From Priapulus caudatus (Eukaryota; Priapulida; Priapulimorpha; Priapulimorphida; Priapulidae), in assembly GCF_000485595.1 (NCBI RefSeq), contig NW_014577275.1, forward strand, positions 327,678-373,235: 45,558 bases of DNA, given 5' to 3'. The position numbers were made by a program, and so were the translations under genes. How positions within the stretch are numbered: the stretch's first letter is position 1; each line of letters starts with the position of its first letter. Positions 20,860 to 31,390 of this stretch are shown one piece after another. Below the pieces are notes generated by a model, which was given only the letters and a program-made list of their open reading frames with translations, was not told where the DNA came from and searched no databases.

Positions 20860-21120
20860 TGTAATGGTTTGTATAATCACATAGATATAGAAGAAGATCT
20901 TCTTCTATATCTATGATAATCAGTATTATATTTGTTCAATACGAGACACCGTCAGGTGTTGCCCTCTATTATCCTGATTATGTAATGATACATTATGACG
21001 TTTATAAAAGCGCGGGCTTGAGTGTATATGGCTGAGACCCGCAATAAAGGACAAGTTCATTTACTCCAGTGTTAGTTTTATATATTATACTGCGTTGATC
21101 CGCACCTAAAGAATATTACA
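20860..21120 (+). mobile_element. Gypsy-2 5' LTR (start uncertain)
   Basis: The 3' border is well supported: it ends AATATTACA at 21120, followed directly by a primer-binding site. A TATA-like TTTATAAAAG lies near 21000-21010 and GCAATAAAGG near 21041-21050, in promoter-poly(A) order. The start is set at TGTAATGG because TGTAAT/ATTACA is inverted. An alternative TGTAATGA at about 20985 would leave almost no U3. Confidence 0.6.
20880..20915. repeat. Perfect 36-bp palindrome
   Basis: The half-site CATAGATATAGAAGAAGA is followed immediately by its exact reverse complement with no loop. It lies inside the proposed gypsy-2 U3 and could extrude as a cruciform. Confidence 0.9.
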
Positions 21121-21137
21121 TGGTGTCAGAAGTAACT
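21121..21137 (+). promoter_or_regulatory. Gypsy-2 primer-binding site
   Basis: TGGTGTCAGAAGTAACT directly follows the LTR end. TGGTGTCAGAAGT is a frequent start of gypsy-type primer sites. The same 13 bases follow the LTR at 44966-45273. I did not assign the tRNA. Confidence 0.7.
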
Positions 21138-21164
21138 GGAAAAGTTCAAGAACACGATGTAGGG

Positions 21165-21394
21165 GTTGACACCACCAAAGGAGCTGACGTTCGATGGTAA
21201 TACCGCACAGAACTGGCGTCGATGGCTACAACAGTTTCAGTACTTACTCGTTGCCAGCGGCCGGTCTAAGAAAGCGCAAGAGGTAGGGGCCTAAGCAGTG
21301 CACCACACTTTTACACTGTGCTGGTGAAACTGCGCAAGATATCTACAACACGTTTGTGATACCGGATGACAAGAAAAATGCAACAGGTCAGTGC
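21165..21394 (+). pseudogene. gag: Gypsy-2 gag, N-terminal segment
   Basis: The frame gives LTPPKELTFDGNTAQNWRRW then LQQFQYLLVASG, the usual N-terminal gag signature of gypsy elements (PxxLxFxGNxxxNWxxWxQxFxxyL). After a frameshift near 21290 comes LLHCAGETAQDIYNTF followed by VIPDDKKNAT, again as in gag. Similarity stops at about 21384 at the TIR-element boundary. Confidence 0.72.
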
Positions 21395-21920
21395 AAACTT
21401 TTTGGGTAGAGGCTGGAAACGGGTAAATATCATTTCTATGATACTTGGGGAATTCCACTGGGTATGTTTCCAGGCTGACTTTTGCGTATTGTGGCGGCCA
21501 TCTTGAAATCCAAAATGACCGCCAGCGAAAATGGATTTTCTGAAATATCTGGACTCCCAGACGTCGTAGAGACATAATGTTGGTGGCTATACCCAGATTT
21601 TCGATAGCGATGAACCCAATTATTACACTTAGAGAAACATAGGATGGCAGCCATATTGGATTTCAAGATCGCCGCCAGTGAAATGTGTTTATTTTGAATA
21701 ACTAGACTCCAAGACATCGTAGAGACATAATTTTGGTGTCTATACCCACATTTCGGATAGTGGAGAACCCAGTTATGACACTTAGAAAAGCATAGGATGG
21801 CGGCCATATTGGATTTCAAGATGGCCGCCAATGAAATTGGTTTATTTTGTTTGAATAACTAAAATCCTAAACATCGTAGAGGCATAATTTTGGTGTCTTT
21901 ACCCACATTTTCATGACGCC
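21395..21920. repeat. Left terminal inverted repeat with subrepeats
   Basis: Its inverse is 25205-25641. The left arm carries one extra subrepeat unit (about 21810-21920). Landmarks are AGGCTGGAAACGGGTAAATA, the TTGTGGCGGCCAT block, GACGTCGTAGAGACATAAT and CACTTAGAAAAGCATAGG. Confidence 0.85.
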
Positions 21921-21984
21921 ATAGGTCTTATCCTAAGTGTGGACCTTGTAGCGACAGGACTCTAGCGGAACATTTATGGTAATC

Positions 21985-22555
21985 CCAGATAACATGCTGA
22001 CGTTGGGCCAACGTTGGCTGCCAACGTTGATCCAACGTCTTTTTGCTCAGCGTGCCAACGTTGGGCCCAACGTTGGCCCAACGGTGGGCCGACGGTGGCC
22101 CAACGTCATATTGCCAACGTTGGCCCAACGTCAGACAGCCAACGTTAATCCAACGTCTTTTTGCTCAGCGTGCCAACGTTGGGCCCAACGTTGGCAGCCA
22201 ACATTGGCCCGACGTTGGCCCAACGTTGGCCCAACGTCATATTGCCAACGTTGGCCCAACGTCAGACAGCCAACATTAATCCAACGTCATTTTGCTCAGC
22301 GTGCCAATGTTGGTCCAACGTCATATATATTGACAACGTTGGCCCAACGGCTTTTTGCTCAGCGTGCCAACGTTGGCCCAACGTCATATTGACAACGTTG
22401 GCCCAACGTCATTTTGCTCAGCGTGCCAACGTTGGCCCAACGTCATATTGACTACGTTGGACCAACGTCAGTCAGCCAACGTTGGCCCAACGTCATATTG
22501 ACAACGTTGGCACAACGTCAGATTGCCAACGTTGGTCCAACGGCTTTCGGCTGGG
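21985..22555. repeat. CCAACGTTGG minisatellite
   Basis: Many copies of the self-complementary core GCCAACGTTGGCCCAACG alternate with spacers ATATT, GTCAGACAGCC and CTTTTTGCTCAGCGT. The higher-order unit is about 60-120 bp. Because the core is palindromic, each unit can form a hairpin. Open frames through it are artefacts. Confidence 0.92.
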
Positions 22556-22564
22556 CAATGCTGA

Positions 22565-22768
22565 CTCCTCTGAGTTCTCTCTCTCTCTCTGTCACAACAC
22601 ACAACATAAACACGCACCACTTCTCTCCTGTCTCTGTTCTCTGCTCTTCTCACCACACACTTTGCACTGCCACGAACGTACACAACGCACGGACGACACA
22701 TAACAACACAAACACGCAGCACATCTCTTACTCCTCACACACACATACACACGCGCCACCTCTCATCT

Positions 22769-22814
<46 letters not shown>

Positions 22815-23106
22815 CACACACACAACACAAACACCACACCTCTCTCCCTCTCTCTGCTCTCTTACACACACCACACACCGCGCGCGCAGACTCTCTCTCT
22901 CTCTCTCAGACTTGTACACACTCCCCTCTCTTGGTTCTTCTCTTCCCTCTCGTCTCTCTCTGTCACACACACAGCACAAACACGCAGCACCTCTCTCCTC
23001 TCGTTCGTTCACACAAACAAACACCGAAACACGCACACCTCTCTCTCTCTCTTCTCTCATCTCTCTCTCTCTCTCTCTCACGACACATCACACGCTCTCT
23101 CTTCTG

Positions 23107-23137
<31 letters not shown>

Positions 23138-23323
23138 CTCTGCACATACAACACCTCCCTTCTGGTTCTCTTCTCTCTCTCTCTCCTGTCACGCATTACC
23201 TCTCTCTCTTTCTCTCACCACCAACACACACATCACAACACACACACCACACACACAACACAGCCACACATCTCTCTCTCTCTCTCTCTCTCTTGACACA
23301 TACACTCCCTCTCAGGTTCTCTT

Positions 23324-23359
<36 letters not shown>

Positions 23360-23671
23360 TCTTCTCTGACACATACACACTCCCTCTCTTGCGTTCTCTC
23401 TCTCTCTTCTACTGTCACACACACACACAATACGCACACCTTTCTCTCTCTCTCATACACACACATACACACACACACACACACCACACAACACACACAC
23501 ACACACACACAAACATGCAACACCTTCTCCTCTCTCTACTCTCTCTCTCTCTCTCTCTCTTGACACATACACACTCCCTCTCTGGTTTCTTTCTCTCTCT
23601 CTCTGTCACACAGACAACACAAACACGCGCACCCCTCTCTCTCTTTCTCACACACACACATACACACGCAC

Positions 23672-23722
<51 letters not shown>

Positions 23723-23747
23723 ACATACACACCCCTCTCTGGTTATC

Positions 23748-23785
<38 letters not shown>
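22565..23785. repeat. CT/CA-rich satellite
   Basis: Long (CT)n and (CA)n tracts are organised into irregular repeats carrying GACACATACACACTCCCTCT and TTCTCT blocks. The strand is almost purely pyrimidine plus A. A long Leu/Ser/Thr/His open frame (22414-23721) is a consequence of composition and not a gene. Confidence 0.92.
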
Positions 23786-23807
23786 AAAAGCGGACAAATC
23801 GCAACTA

Positions 23808-25117
23808 ATGAATATTCTGTTGAAAGATGCATCCCAACCAGATTTGCCTATCAGTGACATCGTTAAAACATATACCATTATTGATGGTATGGCAGTGGTA
23901 CAATCCATTGGGAAACCGACAACAGCAGTTACGTTTGGTGACTTAGCAGATGTGTTTGTGAACTGTGTGAAGTCACACGATAGAAATTCAGACAGGATAG
24001 ATATTATATTTGACCGATACGAGGAGAATTCTATTAAAGAAGGTACACGAGAAAGGCGACGATCAGGTACAAAACAAATTAGGTGGTTGATTACAGGTAA
24101 AGACACAAAACTCCCTCAGAACTGGAAGACATTTCTCACTCTTGCTGAAAACAAAGCAATCTTGCTCGTTTCTTGTCCGAGGAATTAATCATCTCTAGTG
24201 AACTTGGCGGTAAAGAGATCATTGTGTGTGGAGGGTTTGCGGAAATAACGAAAACGATATGTACCTCGGAACGTGATGTGTCAACACTTTCAGCAAACCA
24301 CGAGGAGGCTGACACGCGAATTGTTCTTTATGCGTGCAATGCTGCAGACCACGGATATGAGCGAACGATTGTAGTTTGCATGGATACCAATGTGTTAGTG
24401 ATGCTAACAGTGTTTTCGGCAAAGTTGTCGCAGGAGGTTTGGATGAAGGCAAGAACTTCAAAATCTCCTCGGATGATAAGAGCCCATGACATTGCAATAA
24501 CAACAACACTCGAAAGGGATTGTTAGCTTTTCATGCGCTAACGGGAAGTGACACGACGAGTCAGTTTGCAAGAATTTCTAAAAACGCTGCATGGAAAGTA
24601 TTCGTTGAAGATCCAGAACGCATTCATGGGTTGGAACAGAATGTACCACTATCGCCTAGATTAATTGCTATCATCAGTGGCAGCATTTATATGTAAACTG
24701 TATGATCCAATGACAACATCGGTAGTCATACAGGAGATTCGCTTGTCGAAGTTTTCCAATGCAAGACGAATATTGACTATTTGCCACCAACGAAAGACGC
24801 ACTGATACTACATTGTCATTGAGCCCACTATCAGAGCCTCATTTGGAACCAGTGTGTAGATAGTACTCAGCGCATTCCTTCGGCATTTGACTGCGGTTGG
24901 TATAATTATGCAGGATGGCATTCTGAAACCACGGCTCATGACACTGAATCCACTTCGTGCCAATACTATTGCAATAAAGACATGTGGCTGTAGTAAGGAC
25001 GGACCTTGTTGCCGTACACGTAGCTGTACATGTACCAAAAACAATATGTGCTGCACCAGTGCGTGCAAATGCAACATGGCCTGCCAACACCCATACAACA
25101 ATGTTCTTGGGGTGTGA
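23808..25117 (+). pseudogene. Uncharacterised metazoan repeat-associated protein, decayed
   Basis: Function unknown. Three segments in different frames form one protein: MNILLKDASQPDLP to about 24188; then NHEEADTRIVLYACNAADHG with VVCMDTNVLVMLTVFSA (to 24526); then HALTGSDTTSQFARISKNAA, LPPTKDALI and a Cys-rich tail (about 24985-25100) with CGCSKDGPCCRTRSCTC and CCTSACKC. I recognise this combination (EADTR, DTxVLV, LTGxDTTS, PPTxxAL, Cys-rich end) from unannotated proteins repeated in invertebrate genomes. The acidic motifs suggest a metal-dependent, possibly PIN/FEN-like nuclease, and the tail resembles tesmin/CXC DNA-binding cysteines; both are inference. At least three stops or frameshifts. 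Its place between long inverted repeats makes it the candidate protein of that element. Confidence 0.6.
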
Positions 25118-25204
25118 CTGTTTTAAAACTACATATTCTGACAATTCTGGTATGCTTATATATATTTTTATGTTGGCTTAGACTGTTGTATAGTAATGGA
25201 GTAA

Positions 25205-25641
25205 CATACCACCATGTTAAAATCCAAGATGGCCGCCATCCTATGCTTTTCTAAGTGTCATAATTCTGTTCTCCATTATCGAAAATGTGGGGTTAGACAC
25301 CAAAATTATGTCTCTACGACGTCTTGGAGTCTAGTTATTCAAAATAAACAAATTTCACTGGCGGCGATCTTGAAATCCAAGATGGCCGCCATCCTATGCT
25401 TTTCTAAGTGTGATAATTGGTTTCTCCATTATCGAAAATGTGGGTATAGCCACCGACATTATGCCTCTACGACGTCTGGGAGCCCAGATATTACAGAAAA
25501 TCAATTTTCGCTGGCGGTCATTTTGGATTTCAAGTTGGCCGCCACAATACGCAAAAGTCAGCCTGGAAACATACTCAGTGGAACTCCCCAATTATCCTAG
25601 AAATGATATTTACCCGTTTCCAGCCTCTACCCAAAAAGTTT
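25205..25641. repeat. Right terminal inverted repeat
   Basis: This is the inverse of 21395-21810, with two subrepeat units starting at AAGATGGCCGCCATCC and an outer end CCAGCCTCTACCCAAAAAG. Differences from the left arm are scattered substitutions and small indels. Confidence 0.85.
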
Positions 25642-25683
25642 AGGGTCATCCTTATTTTAACTCTTTTTGAAATCTGCCCCCGG

Positions 25684-25721
25684 ACTATAACATTCTTGAA
25701 GAAATTTGAAGCCTATTGCAC
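25684..25721 (+). pseudogene. gag: Gypsy-2 gag, second segment
   Basis: A very short stretch reads LKKFEAYCT in one frame, with the preceding bases giving DYNIL in the adjacent frame. This matches the gag block following the segment that ends at 21384. A one-base frame offset lies between the two halves. Confidence 0.55.
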
Positions 25722-25934
25722 CAGAGGCGTATCTAGGAAAAACAGTGCCCGGGGCGCAAATTTGCGATTCCCAAACCGTATAGCTATGGAAGAAAAATTG
25801 AGCAACGTGATTGGCTAGAAAATGTTTAGGACACGCCCACTATCGCACGCACACCATCGCGCATTTTGCACAGGGGCTTATTTATTTTATTTCTTATTAT
25901 TTTTGGCTAATTTTGTTTTATTTTATAGTTAGAA

Positions 25935-25970
25935 TTAGGGTTAGGGTTAGGGTTAGGGTTAGGGTTAGGG
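25935..25970. repeat. Interstitial telomere repeat (TTAGGG)6
   Basis: Six perfect TTAGGG units lie within the hAT-like element. A second interstitial array, in the opposite orientation, lies at 7818-7847 inside another TIR element. Confidence 0.92.
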
Positions 25971-26090
25971 TTAACAGATTTTCTATATCACAAGAATTTA
26001 GTATCGTCTAGTGGGAAACGGGCCTAGTCGGGGGCGGGTGCTAGGGATTTGTCTTGCCAGAAAAGCGTTCGTCGTCTCGGTGATCGTAAG

Positions 26091-26110
26091 GGTACCGGGT
26101 TCGAACGCCC
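26091..26110 (+). repeat. tRNA-like B-box fragment
   Basis: GGGTACCGGGTTCGAACGCC contains GGTTCGAAC, the pol III B-box/T-loop consensus. The upstream GTCTCGGTGATCGTAAGG could be anticodon-arm-like. No full cloverleaf is evident, so this is a tRNA or SINE remnant at best. Confidence 0.35.
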
Positions 26111-26929
26111 TAATATGGTGTTTTTTATTCCTCCTCGCTTATATGTGATTTCTTTTATTTATTTGTTTCTGCATTTATTTGTTCTGTAACATTGTTTATG
26201 TCTGAATTAAATAATGTGATTTATAATATTACCGCTTATAACTTAATATATTAGCTTGATTGACTCATTATGCGTGCCTAAAAATTTTTCTAGCCAGCAC
26301 GGGGCGGTGAGCTTAGCACAATTTTCTCCAAAGCTTATACGAGTGGGAATCGCAATCGCGCCGGGCAAGTGGTTATTGCGCCCCTTCCAACTCTGACGGC
26401 CAATGAAAAAAATTAAGAAAAAATGGAATTGAGTTTTTGGTTTCTACAGATGTAAGGATCCAATACTACTACCTAAACCAGCTACTATCAGCAAGGTCCA
26501 TGCAAGGTAACAGTGGCGTGTACAGGAGTTTGTAGCCAGTGGGGGGGGGGTGTCTAACCGTAACGCCCAAACTTAGTGAAGCACGGAAAGGGGGGTCTTT
26601 GGGGGGGGCCCTCTCCGTGGGCCATCCCGGCCTGGCCCCGCCAGAATTTTTTTGCAAATAGACCGTGCACCTTTTTTGCGGCTGAGCAGGGGGTCCGGAC
26701 CCCCTGGACCCCCCCCATGTACTACCCCCTGGGCTACTCAACTTGTTCAATAAAGGATGAATAATTTCAAAGATACATTTAGTAAGCAGATTGGTTTTTT
26801 CCGTTGCCTTTTGCGTTTTTTTTTTACGCCAATTTGGGGGTGCGCCCTTTTTTTTTTTTTTTGCGCCCCTCCCTGACATGGCGCGCGGGGCACGTGCCCC
26901 CCTCCGTCCTCCCCCTAGATACTCCACTG

Positions 26930-27071
26930 TATTGCACAACATAAACGTAACTTTGACACTAAACTGAATAATAATTGACCAGTTCGCTGAGACCGAATCT
27001 CAGACTGTTGATAAAGAACTGTGAGTTTGGAGATCGTTGAGATGTATTTTAAGAGATTGCATAGTAGACGG
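26930..27071 (+). pseudogene. gag: Gypsy-2 gag, third segment
   Basis: One frame reads NINVTLTLN, a stop, then IIDQFAETESQTVDKEL, a stop, then a degraded stretch ending ILRDCIVDG. This is the gag stretch with the IDQF and RDxIVDG blocks found in gypsy elements. It ends exactly at the foldback-like element, whose other side resumes with VYEKLAKARLL. Confidence 0.62.
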
Positions 27072-28612
27072 GTAAACCATTAGTTTACGTCGTCAAATTA
27101 ATTCAAACGCTCACCGCGAGATGGCGCAACGCCTGTCTATCGCGTTTCCGGGTGTTATTCAGTGGAACATCGTCAGCCCGTCTCGTAGTTTGTGGTACGG
27201 GGTAGCGAAGGAGCATTGTAGGGAGGGGAGGGGATGGAGGAGAGGGAGGACGTAAGTTTTAGAGTAGTACTAGGTTAGTAGTAAATTGGCGTAGGCGAGA
27301 TAGCTAGTGAAGAATGAGGAAGGGGGAGAAGGGAAAGCTGGTGAGAGAGGGAAAGCTGGTGAGAAGGATGGGAAGCTGGGGAGAAGGAGGAGGGAGAAGC
27401 GTGAGGAGAAGGGAGAAGGAGCTGGTGGAGCAGGAGGGTGAGAAAGGAGAAGCTGTGGAGATGAGAAGCGGAGAAGGTAGAAGGGGCAAGAAGGAGGAGG
27501 GGAGAACTGTGAGAAGGAGGCGAGGGGAGAAGGGAAGAAGCTGGTGGAAGGGATGAATGTAGGGATAAAGAGAAGGCTGGGTAGCATTTTTAGAAGGAGG
27601 GGAGAAGCTGGTTGGAGAAGCGAGGAAGGGGATGAAGGGGTGGAGGAGGGGGAGAAGCTGCGTGAGAAGGGACGGAAGGGAGAAGGAGGGAAAAGGGACT
27701 GGTGGAGGAGAGGGCGATAGGAGAAGCTGTGGGAGACAAGGAGAGGGGGAGAGCTGGTGGAGAAATGAGGAAGGGGAGAAAGTCTGAGAAGGGAGGAAGC
27801 TTGTGGAGAAGATAGAAGCGGTAGAGAGAAGGGAGAAGGGAGAAGGTGGTGCGGAGAGGTGGAGAAGCTGGTGGATGGATGGTGAGAAGCTGGTGGAGAA
27901 GAGGAAGGGGAGAAGGGAGCTGGTGACGCAGGGGGGGAGAATGAAAGCTGGGAGAGGGGGAAAAGCTGGAGAAGAGGGAGGGGAGAAGCGTGGAGAAAGA
28001 GGAAGGAGAGGAGGGGAAGAAGGGAGCTGGTGCTGAGGAGAGGAGGAGAGAGAAGGGAAAGGCTGTGGAGAAGAGGGGAGAACGGTAGAGAATGCGGAAG
28101 GGAGAAGGGAGAAGGTGGCGTAGAAGGGAAGCACTTGGGGTGGAGGGAAGGGAGAGAGGGAGAAGTCTGGTGAGGAAGGAGGTAGGGGCGGAAGCTGCGT
28201 GGAGAATAGAAGGGGAAGGGAAAAGCTGGTGGAGGAGGTGTAAGGGGAAGGAGAATGGTGGTGAGGAGGGCGAGGCTGGATGGAAAGGAGAAAGGCTGGT
28301 GAGGAAGGAGAAGGGGAGAACGGAGGGGGAAATGAGGCTGGTGGAGGAGGGGAGAAGGAGGAGTAAGTCGTGAGAAGGAGGGGGGAGATAGCTGTGGAGA
28401 ATTGAGAGATGGGAGAAAGGGAGAAGCTTGGTGGAGGTGAGTAAACGGGGAGACAGAGAGGTGGTGGATGGACGGGAGAGAGCGGTGCGATGAAGAAGGC
28501 GGGAGAACGAGGGGGAGAAATGAGGCGTGGTGGAGGAGGAGGTGAGAAGAAGGGGAGGAAGCTGGTGAGGAAGGATGGGGGAGAAGTGGTAGAGAACGGA
28601 GGAGGGGATGAT
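27072..28612. repeat. Foldback left TIR with purine-rich array
   Basis: The outer 130 or so bp are mixed sequence, then a nearly pure A/G strand made of units such as GGAGAAGCTGGTGGAGAAG. Antisense open frames of up to 476 residues, rich in Ser/Pro/Leu/Phe, come from the composition. The array is triplex-prone and its purine strand is G-quadruplex-rich. Confidence 0.85.
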
Positions 28613-30327
28613 CACTAGACTCATCGCGAGTTACACCATCTGAAGCTGAACTGATTAATGCTACCGACTCCTTGATACGTTTAACCAACGGCTGCCGCAT
28701 ATGGGCGCCGGGTAGTTAGTGTAGCCGGGGCACGGTACCACCTGTGTATACAGGTTAAACCAGAGACAACGATACACAGACTCGGGAACGTACGTCAAAA
28801 TAGTGGTACATGCAATTGAAGATTGGTGGCGCCGCCTAGGCGAATGTTGAGCAGGTAGCACAGAAAATATCTGGCTGTGTGGTGGACTTACATCAGTCGT
28901 TTTTTATTCTTGTTTTTTTGTTAAGATGTGTAACGTTGTAACATAATAACGCTTCTTATCGTTAATGGATAATGAGTTTGGACTGAGTTTGAAGTTAGTA
29001 CAGTTCCTGGAATCTAGAAAGCTCAAATGTTAGTCTTCAAGTGAGATTTGGCTCTATTACCTGATCATTTAGTTTTACATGCAAAACTGAACTCATTCGC
29101 ACCGTAGTCACAGACGGCATACACAGATAATTAATGCGAGCGAATACACACATCGACATCACAATGCGTAATGTGCACACGGTATATAACTGTGCTACCA
29201 CGTCTGTAGGTTTAATTATTCCTCAGTCCTGTGAACCGGATTTGTGAGATGTGTGGTTTTTCTGACAACATTATTATTACGCTAATCAGAATGCTGGGGA
29301 AGCTTCAGCAATTACGATTGCTGCGTGGTTGTTCTAGTGAGTGGCAGGAGGTTACTGAGCTTCCTATCAGAAAGGAATTGCATCCTTCTTAGGCCTCTTA
29401 AATTTTTTGATTAGCCCTTAGTGATTTTATTAATAAAGGTGGAAGCGATCGGAGTTGAAGGAAAAATTATGGAATTAATAAGGTAGAAATACTAGACAGT
29501 ATGAATTTTTCTTAGGCAGAAAATTAGTTCGAGGCATGTTGGGTTATTTGAACTTGCCATAGAGCAATAATGATAATAGTACTTCAGTGCCAAGCGAGTA
29601 AATATGTTCATCAACCGTATATTCTGCTTTAGTGTGATTAATTTCCTGAAATCGAAGCCTGGTGACCGTGTATAAGCGCCCACCATGCTGTCACACGAAC
29701 GAGAAGCAGAGAAAGGCATGTATTTTACTAATTTCCGGCATAACTAATGGAATAGATATATTGTTTAGAATAGAGTCATCATGATCACATTTCGAAGCAG
29801 CAGTGAGTGGTTAAACCTTGTTCCGAGCTGGACAGCATAAGTTGAGATGCCTCAAAAATATTCTCTCAATTAGCAGCTATTGCATTGGACTTGTCGTTTT
29901 AACACCGTCAATGCGGCTGCTTCTATGTTGCAGATCGCACGTTCCGAAGCTAGTCGTACAGACCGCTACAGTGCCATGTGATGGTGGTGATATTATTTAC
30001 AGAATGCGATATCGTTGTTTAACTGTATGTTTTTCACATAACAAGGGCAGCAGAAACACGAGATCGACCGGAACGAAGGTAGGTGTTTTCCCTAACTTGA
30101 GCTTCAGCAGATTGTATATTGTATTAGTGTTAGCATTGATCGATTATGATTAACATATATATATTATACAATCAATAAGTAAGTCTCGTTCGGTGCAGCA
30201 GCAGTCAAGCGAGTCGACGTGCATCTGTCCTTGGCGGGTCCTATGAAGGTATTAGTTTGCAAACGTATAACAGGCCCTACACGTGATAAAGTCTAGGTGA
30301 CTATCATGCCTTTGGGTATAAGGTTGC
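28613..30327 (+). repeat. Foldback interior, tail copy A
   Basis: This non-coding stretch begins after the purine array (GAACTGATTAATG, CGCATATGGGCG, GTAGTTAGTGTAGC) and ends against the N gap at CTTTGGGTATAAGG. It is repeated in the same order at 31391-33065. It includes copy 3 of the module shared with LTR 2 and LTR 3. Confidence 0.8.
29815..30110 (+). repeat. Shared module, copy 3
   Basis: Ordered matches to 6730-6957: GCATTGGACTTGTCGTTTTA, CCGTCAATGCGGCT, TATGTTGCAG, GTTCCGAAG, CACATAACAAGGGCAGCAGA and CGGAACGAAGG. No open frame is conserved across copies. Confidence 0.6.
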
Positions 30328-30352
30328 NNNNNNNNNNNNNNNNNNNNNNNNN
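30328..30352. other. Assembly gap (25 N)
   Basis: Twenty-five Ns. The sequence to the left ends where tail A corresponds to about 33065 in copy B, and the sequence to the right starts inside a purine array like that at 27200-28612. This is what two overlapping but unmerged contigs would give. Confidence 0.95.
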
Positions 30353-31390
30353 TACTTGGTGGAGAAGGAGGAAGTGGGAGATTAGGGGTGGAGGGGGGGA
30401 GATACTGGTGGAGATAGAGGAAGGGGAGATAGGAGGGGAAAAAGGGAGCTGGTGGAGGAGAGGGAGAAGATGAAGTCTGGTGGAGAAAGTGAGAGGGGAG
30501 AAGCTGGTGGAGAATGAGGAAGGGGAGCAAGTCTGAGAAAGGGAGAATGGTGGAGAAGAGAGAAGCGGTAGAAGGAGGTGAAGGGGAGAAGGAGATGAGG
30601 TGTGGAGGAGTGTGGAGTAAGCTGCTGGAGGATGGTGAAAGCTGGTGGAAAGGAGAAGGGGAGAAGGGAGCTGGTGATGGATGGAGGGGGAGAAGTGGAA
30701 CAGCGTGGTGATGAGGGGGAAAAGCTTGGAGGAAGAGGAGGGGGAGAAGCTGGTGGAGAAAGAGGTAAGGTAGAGGAGGGGAAGAAGGGCTGATGGTGGA
30801 GGAGGAGGGAGGAGGAGAGAAGGGAAAAGCTCGGTAGGAGAGGAGGAGAAGCCTTGGTAGAGAATGCGGAAAGGGGAGAAGGGAGAAGGTGGTGTAAGAA
30901 GGGAGAAGCTGGGTGGATGGTAGGAAGGGGAGAAGGGAGAAGGCTGCGTGAAGAAGGAGGAGGGGGAGAAGCTGGTGGATGAATGGAGGACAGGGGAGAA
31001 GGGAAAAGCTGTGAGGAGGAAGGGGAGAAGGAGAAAGTGGTGATGAGGGGGTAAAGCTGGTGTGGAGAAGGAGGAGAACTGTGGATGAAGAGAGAAGGGG
31101 AGAAGGAGGGGGAGAATGGAGCTGGGTGGCAGGAGGGGATAGAAGGAGAACTGGTGCATGAAGGAGGCAGGGGGGAGAAGCTGGTTGGATGAATGACGAA
31201 GGGAGTAAGGGAAAGCTGGTGGAGGAGAAAGGGAGAAGAGAGGTCGGTGGATGGGTAGGGGAGACTGGTGGAGGAAGAGTGAAGGGAGAGATCGAGGGGG
31301 AGAATGGAAGCTGGTGGAGGAGGAGGTAGCAGAAGGGAGTAAGCTGGTGGATGAAGCGGGGGGAGAAGCGGTAGAGAAGGAGGAAGGGCA
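30353..31390. repeat. Second purine-rich array (copy B)
   Basis: It has the same orientation and unit type as the left TIR array, and differs by frequent small indels. It starts at the gap and leads to tail copy B. Confidence 0.85.

Larger units (their letters stand above)
21395..25683. mobile_element. TIR DNA element carrying an uncharacterised gene
   Basis: Terminal inverted repeats of about 420 bp begin AAACTTTTTGGGTAGAGG at 21395 and end with its complement at 25641, and are highly similar throughout. The right side extends about 42 bp further (to about 25683) before gag resumes, so the left tip seems shortened. The arms are built of subrepeats of about 150 bp with a GATGGCGGCCAT core, about three units on the left and two on the right. 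The interior holds a CCAACGTTGG minisatellite, a CT/CA-rich satellite and a decayed protein gene. I could not define a target duplication, so the superfamily is open. Confidence 0.72.
25722..26929. mobile_element. hAT-like element with perfect 8-bp target duplication
   Basis: TATTGCAC occurs immediately before (25714-25721) and after (26930-26937) the element. The ends are inverted: CAGAGGCGTATCTAGG on the left against CCTAGATACTCCACTG on the right. Eight-base duplications and CAG/CTG tips are typical of hAT. The 1.2-kb interior is non-coding, with six TTAGGG units, a tRNA-like B box, G-rich and T-rich tracts and a second CAGTGGCG-type end near 26509, so a nested copy is possible. Gag similarity resumes just past the right duplication. 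Confidence 0.78.

Noticed and set aside
21985-22555. CRISPR-like array
   Set aside because: Palindromic repeats with spacers look superficially similar, but spacers recur, repeats vary and the context is animal transposon DNA.
22414-23721. 435-residue open frame rich in Leu, Ser, Thr and His
   Set aside because: It runs through the CCAACGTTGG minisatellite and CT/CA satellite. The composition explains the absence of stops and there is no domain.
27270-28700. 476-residue minus-strand frame (and similar ones at 30252-31415 and 34582-36132)
   Set aside because: Ser/Pro/Leu/Phe or Arg/Glu/Gly low-complexity products of the purine/pyrimidine arrays, present in several frames at once. The one at 30252-31415 even reads across the N gap.
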